Positions 53,739 to 63,292 of a stretch of 64,000 nt of DNA are shown piece after piece. The stretch covers positions 1 to 64,000 of the forward strand of contig JAJFGF010000004.1 of NCBI GenBank assembly GCA_021776245.1, in the 5' to 3' direction. Below the pieces are notes generated by a model. The model had not been told where the DNA came from. It saw only the letters and a list, made by a program, of their open reading frames with translations, and ran no database searches. Each line of letters begins with the position of its first letter. Position 1 is the first letter of the stretch. Position numbers and translations under genes: made by a program. Source of the stretch: Hyphococcus sp. (GTDB taxonomy: Bacteria; Pseudomonadota; Alphaproteobacteria; Caulobacterales; Parvularculaceae).

Positions 53739-55351
53739 TTCTTCCTCATTTGTTCCGGTAATTCAAAATCGACGATCGGCATTGCGCCAGGCGCAACGCC
53801 AAGCCGTTGCTTTTCATCGGCAACCATTGTTTGGATCGACGCACGCAATTGCAGGCCGTCATAGACAACACCATTCTTGATCACGTAATCGATTCCGCCG
53901 ACGCGCACCGGTTTATTAGTTTCCGGGTCGAGCCTGATATGTCCCGTTGCATAGAGCACTTTTAAGTTGGCGAGCGGATTTTCCTTGATAACAACGAGAT
54001 CGGCCTGCTTTCCGACCTGCACTGATCCAATTCTGTCGGCAGCGCCGAGAATCTTGGCGCCTTGAAGCGTCGCCGCATTGATAACTTCGAGAGGATGAAA
54101 GCCCGCCTCTCGAAGCAGCTCCATTTCCTGAATGTAGCCAAATCCATAAGTCGAATAAATATAGCCGGCGTCTTCGCCAACGCCGACCTTGCCCCCGCGA
54201 TTTTTATAATCATTGATAAACCGCATCCATAATTGGTAATTTTCCCGCCACGCAGCCTCTTGCTCTGTACCCCAATCAAACCAGTACGAACCATGGGCGT
54301 TGCGGTCAGGCGCATAGAATTTCCACAAGGACGGCATTGTGTAGATGTCATGCCATTCGGCGCGGCGGGAGCGCATCCAGTCCCGGCTCGCCATATAAAT
54401 TGAAAAGGTCGGAACGATTGAAAATTCGCGCTCCAGCAATGTCGACATTACTTCTTCCCAGCGCGCACTGCCGGGCTTTGCCGCCTGCGCCCACAGCTTG
54501 CCGGCATTTTCAAACCGGTGCTGTTCGTCATTATAATTATAGTCGACGGGATAAGCCTGAAGCGTGCGGTCGTCAAACAAGGCTTCGGGGAGACCATACC
54601 AATGTTCCATGGAACCGAGACCATGCGCAGAGGTGTCCATCACATCGGCATGGGCGACATCGAGCTGCGCATGATGCATAGTGGTTTTAAGCCCGCGCTT
54701 TTTCGCTTCATCAAGCCCGGCCCATAATATCTCTTCGGGTGCGCCGAAAAACTTAACGCCAAGCGCGCCCTCGCCCTTCAGCTGCCTGATGCGTGCGCGC
54801 GCTTGGGCAGGCGTATCGACGTCACCGGCGGACCAGCCGCGAAAAACAGGATAGGGATAGATATTCGGCGCATCGATTTCATTTCGCGCCGACCGCGCTG
54901 CAAGACCCGATGTCCATTTTGCGCCGCCCTGATTGCCCAATTCCCGGACGCTGGTAATGCCGTGGGCGAGCCATAATTTGAAAATATAATCGGACGGTAC
55001 GCCCTGCCCGCTGGTTTCGTCATGGATATGTCCGTGAAGATTAACGAAGCCAGGCAATACATACATGCCGCCTGCATCAATCTCGCGTCCGCCAGACGCC
55101 GGGCGGCGTTCAGGATCAACCGGGAGCCCGGGGGCGCCAACCGGCACAATTCCGGTTATCCGGCCGCCCTCAACAACAATATCGACGGGCCCAACAGGCG
55201 GCGCTCCGGCGCCGTCAATCAGGATCGCGCCGCGAATGACGAGACGATCATACGGCCCCTCGCCAAGACTTCGGTCGGGCACAGTTTGCGCCAGGACAGA
55301 CGACACCATCATGCTTGCCGCGGTCGCAGCGACTACTAAAAGCTTCAACAT
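53735..55351 (-). CDS. Exported metal-dependent amidohydrolase
   Basis: 538 residues. A signal peptide (MLKLLVVAATAASMMVSSVLA) precedes an amidohydrolase-superfamily TIM barrel: GMYVLPGFVNLHGHIHDE gives the HxH metal pair, and H residues near TTMHHAQLD and GSMEHWYG contribute. A late GEDAGYIYSTYG segment carries the Asp. It belongs with imidazolonepropionase/prolidase-like exported hydrolases. It overlaps the M20 gene by 4 bases, so the pair probably act together on exported peptides or cyclic amides (inference). Confidence 0.9.
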   Translation of the reverse strand: MLKLLVVAATAASMMVSSVLAQTVPDRSLGEGPYDRLVIRGAILIDGAGAPPVGPVDIVVEGGRITGIVPVGAPGLPVDPERRPASGGREIDAGGMYVLPGFVNLHGHIHDETSGQGVPSDYIFKLWLAHGITSVRELGNQGGAKWTSGLAARSARNEIDAPNIYPYPVFRGWSAGDVDTPAQARARIRQLKGEGALGVKFFGAPEEILWAGLDEAKKRGLKTTMHHAQLDVAHADVMDTSAHGLGSMEHWYGLPEALFDDRTLQAYPVDYNYNDEQHRFENAGKLWAQAAKPGSARWEEVMSTLLEREFSIVPTFSIYMASRDWMRSRRAEWHDIYTMPSLWKFYAPDRNAHGSYWFDWGTEQEAAWRENYQLWMRFINDYKNRGGKVGVGEDAGYIYSTYGFGYIQEMELLREAGFHPLEVINAATLQGAKILGAADRIGSVQVGKQADLVVIKENPLANLKVLYATGHIRLDPETNKPVRVGGIDYVIKNGVVYDGLQLRASIQTMVADEKQRLGVAPGAMPIVDFELPEQMRKK

Positions 55352-55449
55352 CTTTTCCCCATACCCCTACCTACCGGCACAGCATCATAACCCGTTCGCA
55401 GCCAATACAAAGCCTTCGCGGGATTTGCGATGTTGCATCGCGGAAATCT

Positions 55450-56421
55450 TCAAGCTGCCAAGACCATCTCTTCAGTTGCTTCCCACAGACGCATTGCAGC
55501 GTCATCGTCCGCGGCCCACTCAGCAACATGGAAATAGCGTGGTGAGGCCTTACTCGCCAGCTGTGCAATATCGCAGTCTTCACAATATTCGCCGCCGCGA
55601 TCGTTCAATGCCTCGCTTGTCGCGCACCACAGCGTCGTAGAACAGCCCTGTTCCGGCGTTTTAAAGAACGCTTTTAGCGCATCTGGAACCTCGCCGGTTT
55701 CATCAATCCAGCCGAGCGCTACCATTTCTTCCGTTTCGAGATGGCGTTGCAGCGGCGTCATAATGCCGCCGGGATGAACTGAAAACGCCTTGACGCCGTC
55801 TCCGGCCATGCGCCGGTTTAACGCCCGCGCAAAAAGCGCATTCGCGGTTTTTGACTGACCGTAAGCTTCCCATTTTTCATATTCGCTGTTGCGAAAATGA
55901 ATGTCGTCCCAACGAATCGGCGAACGACGATGCGCCGTCGATGAAAGGCAAACGACGCGCGCGCCGCCGGCATTTTTGAGATAGGGCACCAGCTCTTTGG
56001 TAAAAACAAAATGGCCAATGTGATTAGTGGCAAATTGCGCCTCCCAATCGGCGCCAATCCGCGTTTCCGGGCAAGCCATGATCCCGGCATTATTAATCAG
56101 TATGTGTATTTTATCGTGATTGCCGGCAATCTCGGCGGCGCAATTCTGGACGCTTGCGAGATCGCCAAGATCCATCTGGCGGGATTCCACAGCAGCGCCA
56201 ATGCCGGCAAGATTTTCATCAGCTTTTTGCCTGTTGCGCACCGGCACGATGACCTCCGCGCCGGCCGCAACCAATGCTTTGGTCGTTTCCAGCCCAATGC
56301 CGGAATAGCCGCCAGTGACAATTGCGGTTTTCCCCGAAAGATCGACGCCCTTCATAATATCAGCAGCGGTTGATTTTGCTCCAAACCCGGATCCGATTGG
56401 TTTTTGGTCTCCTGCGGCCAT
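55450..56421 (-). CDS. Short-chain dehydrogenase/reductase
   Basis: 323 residues from ATG 56421, which has AAGGAAA upstream; the track start at 56499 is less likely. TGGYSGIGLETTKAL is the coenzyme motif, followed by LINNAGIMACPE and the catalytic segment containing SSTAHRRS and YGQSKTANALFA. The layout is like retinol-dehydrogenase-type SDRs (length ~320). Cofactor specificity is not certain. It is separated from the exported amidohydrolase by about 98 bases. Confidence 0.88.
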   Translation of the reverse strand: MAAGDQKPIGSGFGAKSTAADIMKGVDLSGKTAIVTGGYSGIGLETTKALVAAGAEVIVPVRNRQKADENLAGIGAAVESRQMDLGDLASVQNCAAEIAGNHDKIHILINNAGIMACPETRIGADWEAQFATNHIGHFVFTKELVPYLKNAGGARVVCLSSTAHRRSPIRWDDIHFRNSEYEKWEAYGQSKTANALFARALNRRMAGDGVKAFSVHPGGIMTPLQRHLETEEMVALGWIDETGEVPDALKAFFKTPEQGCSTTLWCATSEALNDRGGEYCEDCDIAQLASKASPRYFHVAEWAADDDAAMRLWEATEEMVLAA

Positions 56422-56576
56422 AGGCGTTTCCTTTTCCAGATCAAAGAGGCGCGAGAAATCATAGGCTGCACAACCCCTAGCGGCCAGTGGATTAAGCATA
56501 AAGTCGGCTACCGTATCGGATGCCGCTTGCTCCGGCGTTTTTCCAATCCGTAATAAACGCCGAACAGATTATGCTT

Positions 56577-56617
56577 GACTACAATTGTAATCGCGGCTTT
56601 AGATTACAGTTGTAGTC
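56577..56617. promoter_or_regulatory. Tandem BlaI-type operators at the blaI/blaR-like promoter
   Basis: GACTACAATTGTAATC (56577-56592) and GATTACAGTTGTAGTC (56602-56617) are inverted copies of each other with one mismatch, each with a TACAnnTGTA core that BlaI/MecI repressors recognise. TTGACT (56575-56580) and TTTAGA (56598-56603) with a 17-base spacer form a plausible promoter that the operators overlap. This strongly suggests autoregulation of the downstream pair. Confidence 0.82.
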
Positions 56618-56641
56618 ATAGAGTGCTCGCGGCAAGGGAAT

Positions 56642-57019
56642 ATGTCTGACCAAATCACCAAAGCGGAATTTGAGATCATGGACGTTTTGTGGGCAGAAAG
56701 CCCGCTTGCAGCGAGTGATGTCGCCGACCGGCTCGCGGCGCACACAACATGGAGCCTCAAAACCGTCAAAACCTTGTTGAGCCGCCTCGTCGACAAAAGC
56801 GCAGTCTCACACGAACCGGACGGCAGGCGATTTTTGTACAGGCCGCTTCTGACCCGCGCCGATCATGCCCGTGCGGCGACCAGCCGCCTCGCCGATCAGT
56901 TGTTCGGCGGCCGCGCAGCGCCGCTGGTCGCCCATCTTGCGGAACAGCGCAGCCTCTCCAAGAGCGATATTCATGAACTCGAAGAATTGCTTAAGGAGCT
57001 GAAACGTGACGGCGATTGA
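56642..57019 (+). CDS. BlaI/MecI/CopY family repressor
   Basis: 125 residues. A winged helix starts ITKAEFEIMDVLWAESPLAASDVADRLAAHTTWSLKTVKTLLSRLVDK, the classic BlaI reading head. The C-terminal half is helical for dimerisation. The proteolytic cleavage site cannot be located by eye. Two operator palindromes lie just upstream, which fits autorepression. It is co-transcribed with the M56 sensor, overlapping it by 14 bases. Confidence 0.92.
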   Translation: MSDQITKAEFEIMDVLWAESPLAASDVADRLAAHTTWSLKTVKTLLSRLVDKSAVSHEPDGRRFLYRPLLTRADHARAATSRLADQLFGGRAAPLVAHLAEQRSLSKSDIHELEELLKELKRDGD

Positions 57020-58508
57020 TCTTCTGCATTGGCTCGGCGAGACATCAATCGCCATATGCCTTTTGATTGTTGTTATACTGATCATCCGTAAACCATTTGC
57101 GAAGATCTTTGGCGCCCATGCTGCCTACGCCTTATGGCTGGCGCCAATTTTACGGGTTTTCCTGCCTGAACTTGCTGTCTTGCCGCCGCCAGAGGCGATT
57201 TTTACGGGTGATAACGCCTGGGAAATGATCGCAATGCCGGTAAGCGCTGATACACGTGTCATCCCATCAGGATATGACGCGCGCACGTTTGCGGCGGTTC
57301 TGGCCCTGTTTTTGTGGTTCACAATCGGCTTTGCCTGGTTCAATCTTAAAATTGAGGCGCAGTCACGATTTATGCGCGTGATGTTGGCGTCGTCAAAGCC
57401 GGCGGCCAGCCAAATTATGCTCTGCGCCGATGCAATCCGGCATAGTCTGGGCGTTAAGCGCCGGACACGAATTCGTCTTTGCAATGAGAATTACGGGCCG
57501 GCAGTCATTGGCCTTTTTCGCCCGGTAATATTTTTGCCTGCGAATTTCTTGAGCGGCTATTCGGCGGAAGAGCGGCGGCTCGCCCTCGCCCATGAAATTG
57601 CCCATATCGCCCGCGGCGACATGGCGGCGACTTTAGCCGCGCTCGCATTCCAGGCGGCGCAATGGCCAAATCCGCTTGTACACTTTGCCTTTCGCCTGTT
57701 TCGCGCCGATCAGGAAGCGGCTTGCGACGCCTTCGTGCTATCACATTACCAGCCCGATCCGCGCGCTGCAGGCGACTATGCTTCCGCGATCATAAAATCC
57801 GCTGCCGGCGCACATGCGGCGCCGGCATTCGGCCTTTCCCTCGGCCATTCAATAAAGGAGAGACTAATGTTGCTCAAAAATCCAAAACAAAGCCGCTCGC
57901 GAAAAATTGCCGGCGGCGCCAGCGCAATTGCTCTGGTTTTGGCCGGGCTCGCCGCCACTGCAAATTATAGCTATGCCGCCGACGATGCGAAAGAAAATGA
58001 TGCAAAAGAGGAACGCGCCGTCGAAAAAGAAAAGCGCGTCATGATTATTGGCGGCGACGAACATGAAGACGGCGTCGTTAAAAAGGAAAAACGCGTTGTC
58101 ATCATGGGGAGTGATGATGATATGGATTTTGTGATGCCAATGATGCATGGCGGCGACTATGAGTTTGTTACGGAAGATGGCGACAGCGAACATCGCGTAT
58201 TCAGATATGTCACGCGCAGCGACGGACACGGACCTCATATGACAATGAAGGGGATGGGCGACTGCACCGCGACAGACGGCGAAGGCGAACCGGTCAAACT
58301 GGAATGGTCAGACGAAGCGGGAAAAGACGGAGAAACCAAAACCCGCAGCATCATCTGCGTTGCAGGCGAGGAAGATCCGAAAAAACGCGCTGAAGCGTTG
58401 CGTAAAGCCATCGACCAGATGGAAAAACACCATAAACAACAGGAAGAGCGCCACAAGAAAATGATCACGGGCCTGCGCAAACAATTGCGCGAATTAGAAA
58501 AGAAATAG
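57006..58508 (+). CDS. BlaR1-type M56 membrane metalloprotease with an unusual sensor domain
   Basis: 500 residues from GTG 57006, with AAGGAG eight bases upstream. N-terminal helices (SIAICLLIVVILII and others) surround the gluzincin motif AHEIAHIARGD (HExxH, ~196). After another helix (GASAIALVLAGLAATANYSY) comes a periplasmic region of about 190 residues with no penicillin-binding fold: repeated xKEKRVxIxG segments, acidic stretches, two Cys (GDCTATDG, SIICVAGEE) and a terminal helix rich in Lys/Glu/His. BlaR1 proteases cleave BlaI on ligand binding. The ligand here is unknown and no beta-lactamase gene is adjacent. Confidence 0.88.
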   Translation: MTAIDLLHWLGETSIAICLLIVVILIIRKPFAKIFGAHAAYALWLAPILRVFLPELAVLPPPEAIFTGDNAWEMIAMPVSADTRVIPSGYDARTFAAVLALFLWFTIGFAWFNLKIEAQSRFMRVMLASSKPAASQIMLCADAIRHSLGVKRRTRIRLCNENYGPAVIGLFRPVIFLPANFLSGYSAEERRLALAHEIAHIARGDMAATLAALAFQAAQWPNPLVHFAFRLFRADQEAACDAFVLSHYQPDPRAAGDYASAIIKSAAGAHAAPAFGLSLGHSIKERLMLLKNPKQSRSRKIAGGASAIALVLAGLAATANYSYAADDAKENDAKEERAVEKEKRVMIIGGDEHEDGVVKKEKRVVIMGSDDDMDFVMPMMHGGDYEFVTEDGDSEHRVFRYVTRSDGHGPHMTMKGMGDCTATDGEGEPVKLEWSDEAGKDGETKTRSIICVAGEEDPKKRAEALRKAIDQMEKHHKQQEERHKKMITGLRKQLRELEKK

Positions 58509-58534
58509 AATCTGCAGAATTTTGCAGTGATTGC

Positions 58535-58561
58535 GGCGGGCGTAAGCCCGCCGTTTTTTTA
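58535..58561 (+). terminator. Intrinsic terminator after the M56 gene
   Basis: CGGCGGGC (58535-58542) pairs with GCCCGCCG (58547-58554) over GTAA, followed by seven T. Confidence 0.88.
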
Positions 58562-58567
58562 ACAGGT

Positions 58568-59356
58568 TCAGCCCCAGGCCTGTGCAATGCTGGAATAGGC
58601 GACCCCGCCATCGACCGCCAGCGTGTCGCCAACCACATAATCCCCCGCTTTCGACGCAAGAAACACCGCCGCCCCCGCCATATCTTCGGCGCGACCGATA
58701 CGCTTTGCCGGGATCATGGTTGCAACCGCATCGCTCTGGTCGCGCGCCGCTTTGTTCATGCTGGAAGCGAACGCGCCAGGTGCGATACCGCTGACGGCAA
58801 TATTATCTTGAATAAGACGCGCCGCCATGCGCCGCGTTAAATGGATCATCGCTGCTTTTGACGCCTGATAAGAGTAAGTCTCCCACGGATTAATTTTTAT
58901 GCCGTCGATGGACGCAATATTGATGACTTTCGCGACGTTGTCCGGCGACGCCGCTGTCTTCAACGCGTCGAACAAGGCTTGCGTCAGGAAGAACGGCGAT
59001 TTGACATTAAGGTCCATCACCTTGTCCCAGCCGCTCTCAGGAAATTCGGCAAACTCCACGCCCCACGCGGCGCCGGCATTATTGACCAGAATATCGAGAG
59101 AATTTTCATGAGTCAGAAAATCCGCAGCAAACGCCTTGCAGCCGTCAACTGTTGAAATATCATGAGGTAAGGAAACGCATGTGCCTAATTTTGAAAGTTC
59201 TTCAGCGGTCTGATCACAGGCCGGCGCCTTGCGCGCGGTGATATAAACCTTTGCGCCCTGCTCCACAAAGCCCTGGGCGATCATCTTGCCAATGCCTCGA
59301 GAACCGCCGGTAACGATGGCCGTGCGGCCGCCAAGGGAAAAAAGATCTTTCATCAT
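58568..59356 (-). CDS. Short-chain dehydrogenase/reductase
   Basis: 262 residues. TGGSRGIGKMIA is the coenzyme motif, followed by LVNNAGAAWG, NIASIDG (catalytic Ser) and YSYQASKAAMIHL (Tyr-Lys pair). The closing SGIAPGAFASSMNK and ASKAGDYVVGDTLAVDGGVAYS fit classical SDRs of the gluconate/3-oxoacyl reductase type. Substrate unknown. AAGGA lies about 9 bases before the ATG. It is the last gene of a minus-strand set with the lipoprotein and metG. Confidence 0.88.
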   Translation of the reverse strand: MMKDLFSLGGRTAIVTGGSRGIGKMIAQGFVEQGAKVYITARKAPACDQTAEELSKLGTCVSLPHDISTVDGCKAFAADFLTHENSLDILVNNAGAAWGVEFAEFPESGWDKVMDLNVKSPFFLTQALFDALKTAASPDNVAKVINIASIDGIKINPWETYSYQASKAAMIHLTRRMAARLIQDNIAVSGIAPGAFASSMNKAARDQSDAVATMIPAKRIGRAEDMAGAAVFLASKAGDYVVGDTLAVDGGVAYSSIAQAWG

Positions 59357-59368
59357 ATTAAACGTTCC

Positions 59369-59830
59369 TTATTGCGGCGGGTAATACCAGAAGCGTTTCA
59401 CCTTGCCGTCGACAATTTCATAGACAACGACAGATGCCTGACTTTTGCGCTCACCGTCCTGTTCCCATATCGGGCGTTCAATCGCCGTCAGATAGTTCCC
59501 ATTGACTGAGATGTTTTTGAGGCTCGAAGACACAGTCGGATAAGCCTCAAAATAGGCGACAAGTTCAGTATAAAGCTGGCTCGCTGACGTCGTCACCGCA
59601 CTCGATTGATCGCCGGAAACCTCGAACCAAACGACGTCGCCATGCCAAAATTCGCGCATCTTGTCGGCGTCATGGGCGTTGAACGCCTCCATCAGATCAC
59701 TCACAACGCGTTCCGCGTCGCTTGTCGCGGCCGGCGGCGCCGCCCGCTCAGCATCCGGCGAACAAGCCATCGCAAACATCACCAACACCGCGATCCCCAA
59801 TCGCACCAGCATAAATCTACCCCTCATCAC
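59369..59830 (-). CDS. SnoaL/NTF2-like lipoprotein
   Basis: 153 residues. The lipobox FAMACSPD marks a lipid-anchored protein. The mature part is a SnoaL/NTF2-like domain: [28 protein letters not shown] and [16 protein letters not shown], as in steroid-isomerase-like scaffolds. Catalysis is not proven. Its start overlaps the metG stop by 4 bases, so the two genes are translationally coupled, although the functional link is obscure. Confidence 0.75.
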   Translation of the reverse strand: MMRGRFMLVRLGIAVLVMFAMACSPDAERAAPPAATSDAERVVSDLMEAFNAHDADKMREFWHGDVVWFEVSGDQSSAVTTSASQLYTELVAYFEAYPTVSSSLKNISVNGNYLTAIERPIWEQDGERKSQASVVVYEIVDGKVKRFWYYPPQ

Positions 59831-61533
59831 TCAGCGCCAAACCGTTTTCGCCATTCATCGACCTGCTCGTCCTCAATCTTGGCGAACAGCACTTTAGGCA
59901 GCGTGAACGCCTCACCGCCCTTGAATCGTGAAAGCGCGGATGCAGCGCGTGTGGGCCAGCGCGACGCCTCGACCGGATCCAGCCCGAAGATCGCAAACAT
60001 TTTGTCCGCCGTAAATGGGATAACCGGGCGTGACAGCGCCGCAAAGAGAACAATCAGGTTGAGCGCACAGCGAACCGACGCTGCTGCTCTCGCCTCGTCG
60101 GTCTTTATCGAGGTCCACGGCGCGGCGATCTGCAGATATTCATTGCCGGCGACCCAAATGGCCCGCAATTCGGCAAATGCCTTGCGGAATTCCATCTCTT
60201 CAAGATAGCCCGCATAGTCCGCCATGCGTTTGTCAAGTTCAGTGATGAGGTTTTGTTCCGCTTCACCATAATCGCCCGCCTCGGGCACAGCATCGCCGAA
60301 TCGCGCATTACAAAAACGCGTAATGCGATTGACGAAATTGCCAAGCACATCGGCAAGGTCCTTGTTCACGACGCTCGCAAAATGCTCCAGCGTAAAGGAA
60401 GCGTCATCGCTTTCCGGCGCGTTCGCCATCAAATGCCAGCGCCAGTAATCAGGGGGCAATATCTCGAGCGCCTGATCCATAAAAATGCCGCGATTTTCGC
60501 TCGTCGAAAATTTGCCGCCATACCAAGTCAGCCAGTTGAGGGACTTTAGCGCATCAACTGTCTTCCACGGTTCTTCAGATCCCAGTATTGTCGCAGGAAA
60601 ACTCACTGTGTGAAAGGCGACGTTGTCCTTGCCCATCACCTGCACATATTTTACATCCGCCGCGCCCTTATCGGTCCGCCACCAACGCTCCCAATTCTCG
60701 TTATTGGCCAGCGCCCATTCCTCGGTAGCGCCAATATATTCAATCGGCGCATCGAACCAGACGTAGAAAACCTTGTTTTCAAAGCCGGGACGCTTGGCGC
60801 CGTCTTTCGCTACGGGAATACCCCAGACGAGGTCGCGGGTAATCGACCGATCACGCAGGCCCTCCTTAAGCCATTTTTTTGCAATCGACTTGGTCAATTG
60901 CGGCCATTCTGTTTTTGACTCCACCCAACGTGCAATGCGGTCCTGCATTTGCGCCTGCAGCAGGTACAAATGCCGTGTTTCGCGAACTTCAACATTACGA
61001 GAACCAGAGATTTTTGAATAAGGCTCTTTCAATTCGATAGGGTCAATCAGCCGACCACAATTATCACATTGATCACCACGGGCTTTTTCATATTCACAAT
61101 GAGGGCAAATTCCCTCCACATAGCGATCCGGCAGGAACCGTTGATCGTCGATCGAATAAATCTGTTTATCGACACGCTCTTCGATCAGGCCACGGTCCTC
61201 AAGAACAGCAGCGAAGTGCTGCGTCAGTCGATGGTTTGGCGGATTGGAAGAACGCCCGAAATGATCGAAGGAGAGCCCAAAGGCTTCGCCGGCCCCGGCC
61301 TGAATTTCATATTGCTCGGCGCAATATTGCTGCACCGTTTGCCGCGCATCGCGGGCCGCCAATTCAGCCGGCGTGCCGTGCTCGTCGGTGGCGCATATAT
61401 AGAGAACATCATTCCCGCGCTGGCGTTGAAACCGCGCATAGACATCCGCCGGCAGCATTGAGCCCACAAGATTGCCCAGATGCTTGATGCCGTTGATATA
61501 AGGCAGCGCGGATGTGATCAGAATGCGGGCCAT
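59827..61533 (-). CDS. metG: Methionyl-tRNA synthetase
   Basis: 568 residues. It charges tRNA-Met. Class Ia signatures: [11 protein letters not shown] (HIGH-like) at the start and KFSTSENRG (KMSKS-like), with a zinc knuckle [17 protein letters not shown] in the insert. The anticodon-binding helical domain follows. There is no C-terminal dimerisation extension, matching the shorter form. It is the first gene of the operon with a lipoprotein and an SDR. Confidence 0.96.
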   Translation of the reverse strand: MARILITSALPYINGIKHLGNLVGSMLPADVYARFQRQRGNDVLYICATDEHGTPAELAARDARQTVQQYCAEQYEIQAGAGEAFGLSFDHFGRSSNPPNHRLTQHFAAVLEDRGLIEERVDKQIYSIDDQRFLPDRYVEGICPHCEYEKARGDQCDNCGRLIDPIELKEPYSKISGSRNVEVRETRHLYLLQAQMQDRIARWVESKTEWPQLTKSIAKKWLKEGLRDRSITRDLVWGIPVAKDGAKRPGFENKVFYVWFDAPIEYIGATEEWALANNENWERWWRTDKGAADVKYVQVMGKDNVAFHTVSFPATILGSEEPWKTVDALKSLNWLTWYGGKFSTSENRGIFMDQALEILPPDYWRWHLMANAPESDDASFTLEHFASVVNKDLADVLGNFVNRITRFCNARFGDAVPEAGDYGEAEQNLITELDKRMADYAGYLEEMEFRKAFAELRAIWVAGNEYLQIAAPWTSIKTDEARAAASVRCALNLIVLFAALSRPVIPFTADKMFAIFGLDPVEASRWPTRAASALSRFKGGEAFTLPKVLFAKIEDEQVDEWRKRFGAE

Positions 61534-61689
61534 GGGGATTCTTTCAAAGATCGATCCCGGTCTATAGCGGCAAGCGGCCTGAAATCACAAGAAGGCGCTG
61601 CAACCTGTGCATTCGGCGCCCTTGCCCCGGCGCAATGGTGGCGGCGGCAGTTCGGCGCGCCAGCGCCTCACGCTATGATTGAGATGCTT

Positions 61690-62142
61690 CTATATTTGGT
61701 TCGGCTGAGGAATTCGATCCAGCAGTCCCGCCGCCGCCCTCAGCAAATCCGAGAGCACAGTCAACATTTCCTGCATGCTGTAGCCATTCACAGTAGCCGC
61801 CATGAAACCGATAAACAGGAGCAAGCCGATCGTGCGGGCAATGGTGCGGCGCGCTGTCAGGAACAGCACGGTCGCGCCCAATAGTTCGACTGGCCCCGCA
61901 AATCCGCCCGATGCTGCGCGTTCGAGCAGACCGGTAATCGATTGCACGCCGCCCAAAGACGCGGCCGCGCTGGACGGCGCCAAGATGTGCGATGCGCCCA
62001 ATAAGGAAAGCAAACCCGCACATGCGCCTTGAGCGGTGTCTTTACAAAAGCCGAAAACGCCGCGTAACGGCCCGCCGGTTTCACTCTCCGCCGCTGGCCT
62101 TGGATCGAAGACCGGGCGGCGCCTTCTCACTGCTGTCGTCAT
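61690..62142 (-). CDS. Small membrane protein of unknown function
   Basis: 150 residues with an excellent ribosome site (GGAGGAG, 6 bases before the ATG). Three hydrophobic segments are visible: GACAGLLSLLGASHILA, GFAGPVELLGATVLFLTA and IGLLLFIGFMAATVNG, with a basic stretch between the second and third (RRTIARTIG). No family recognised. It sits about 155 bases upstream of metG on the same strand. Confidence 0.6.
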   Translation of the reverse strand: MTTAVRRRRPVFDPRPAAESETGGPLRGVFGFCKDTAQGACAGLLSLLGASHILAPSSAAASLGGVQSITGLLERAASGGFAGPVELLGATVLFLTARRTIARTIGLLLFIGFMAATVNGYSMQEMLTVLSDLLRAAAGLLDRIPQPNQI

Positions 62143-62378
62143 AATGCTCCTCCTTAACCGCCCGCCCCGCCATTAATACGACCGCCAATGGCCAATTAGG
62201 TTCACCCAAGGCGGGAGAAAAAGCGGCGGAAAGATGGCGGTTCGGCGCCGCACGGGAATGTGATAAACAAACCCTTCGTCGCCTCAGCGTCTCGCTTTAC
62301 CGTTTTTACGGTGATTGTGCGGCTTAAACGGGCCATCGTCGGCTGTGTTTTTCTCAAATTCATCGAAGGGATATTCAA

Positions 62379-63140
62379 ATGAAGCAATTAGCGTCTTTTG
62401 CCGCTGCTGCGATAGTTTCGGTTTCGGCCGCTGCTGCAGCCGAAATACCGGCCAACATAAAGGCTGGCGTCGATAATCCGAACCGCACAGAGGCCAACCG
62501 TGAACGCGACGCCGACCGAAAGCCGGCCGAGGTTCTGGCGTTTTTCGGCGTTGAAAAAGGCATGACGGTCGTCGATCTTGCTTCAGGCGGCGGCTATTTC
62601 ACCGAAATCATATCCGGCGCTGTCGGGCCAACCGGTCAGGTGCGCGCACAAAATCGCGCGGGCGAAAGATTTGAGCAACGCCGTGCGGCGCTCGAAGAGC
62701 AGTTTGCGCCGTTCGGCAATATTACAATTGACGTGACCGAAGCGGGATCCGCGCTTCCTTATGAAGATAACTCCGTCGACATGGTATTGTTGTCTCTTAT
62801 CATTCATCATCTCCATTATAACGCCGAGTCCGGTGAGACCATGCCGGAAAGCTCTGCTGCAATTTACGCTGACGTAAGACGCGTCCTGAAACCCGGCGGT
62901 GTCTTTGCTGTTATTGAACATAAAGCGCCGGACGGCGCGACCCGCGAACAAAGCGCCGCCTGGCATCGTATTCCCGAGGACATCATGGTCGCCGACGTGA
63001 CATCGGCTGGATTCGTGCTTGACGGGTCAAATGACGAGATTCACAACAACCCTGATGACGATCTGCAAAATGTCTGGTTTGACACTGGCTTGCGCGGCAA
63101 GACCACACGCCTGGTGCATCGTTATAAAAGCCCGGACTAA
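62379..63140 (+). CDS. Exported class I methyltransferase-like protein
   Basis: 253 residues. AAGGGA lies upstream of the ATG. The N-terminus MKQLASFAAAAIVSVSAAAAA is a clear signal peptide, yet the rest is a SAM-binding Rossmann fold: MTVVDLASGGGYFTEII (motif I), then LPYEDNSVDMVLLSLIIHH and RVLKPGGVFAVIEHKAPDG. SAM is not normally available outside the cytoplasm, so the protein may have lost or changed activity or bind another ligand. Similar exported proteins exist in alphaproteobacteria. Substrate unknown. Confidence 0.85.
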   Translation: MKQLASFAAAAIVSVSAAAAAEIPANIKAGVDNPNRTEANRERDADRKPAEVLAFFGVEKGMTVVDLASGGGYFTEIISGAVGPTGQVRAQNRAGERFEQRRAALEEQFAPFGNITIDVTEAGSALPYEDNSVDMVLLSLIIHHLHYNAESGETMPESSAAIYADVRRVLKPGGVFAVIEHKAPDGATREQSAAWHRIPEDIMVADVTSAGFVLDGSNDEIHNNPDDDLQNVWFDTGLRGKTTRLVHRYKSPD

Positions 63141-63165
63141 ACTCAAAAGCCAATTCCAAAATATA

Positions 63166-63198
63166 CGGCCGGACTCTGTCATCGTGACAGTCCGGCCG
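63166..63198 (+). terminator. Strong hairpin after the exported methyltransferase
   Basis: CGGCCGGACT (63166-63175) pairs with AGTCCGGCCG (63189-63198), with TGTCA/TGACA extending the stem inside. There is no clear T-run, so termination may be weak or Rho-assisted. Confidence 0.5.
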
Positions 63199-63292
63199 GC
63201 GTCATGAATTGGCGGCGATACGAATACACGCCGCACAAGCGAGAATTGGGGCTCGAAGATTGCGCCGTGATCTTCAAATAAATTCGCAGTTA

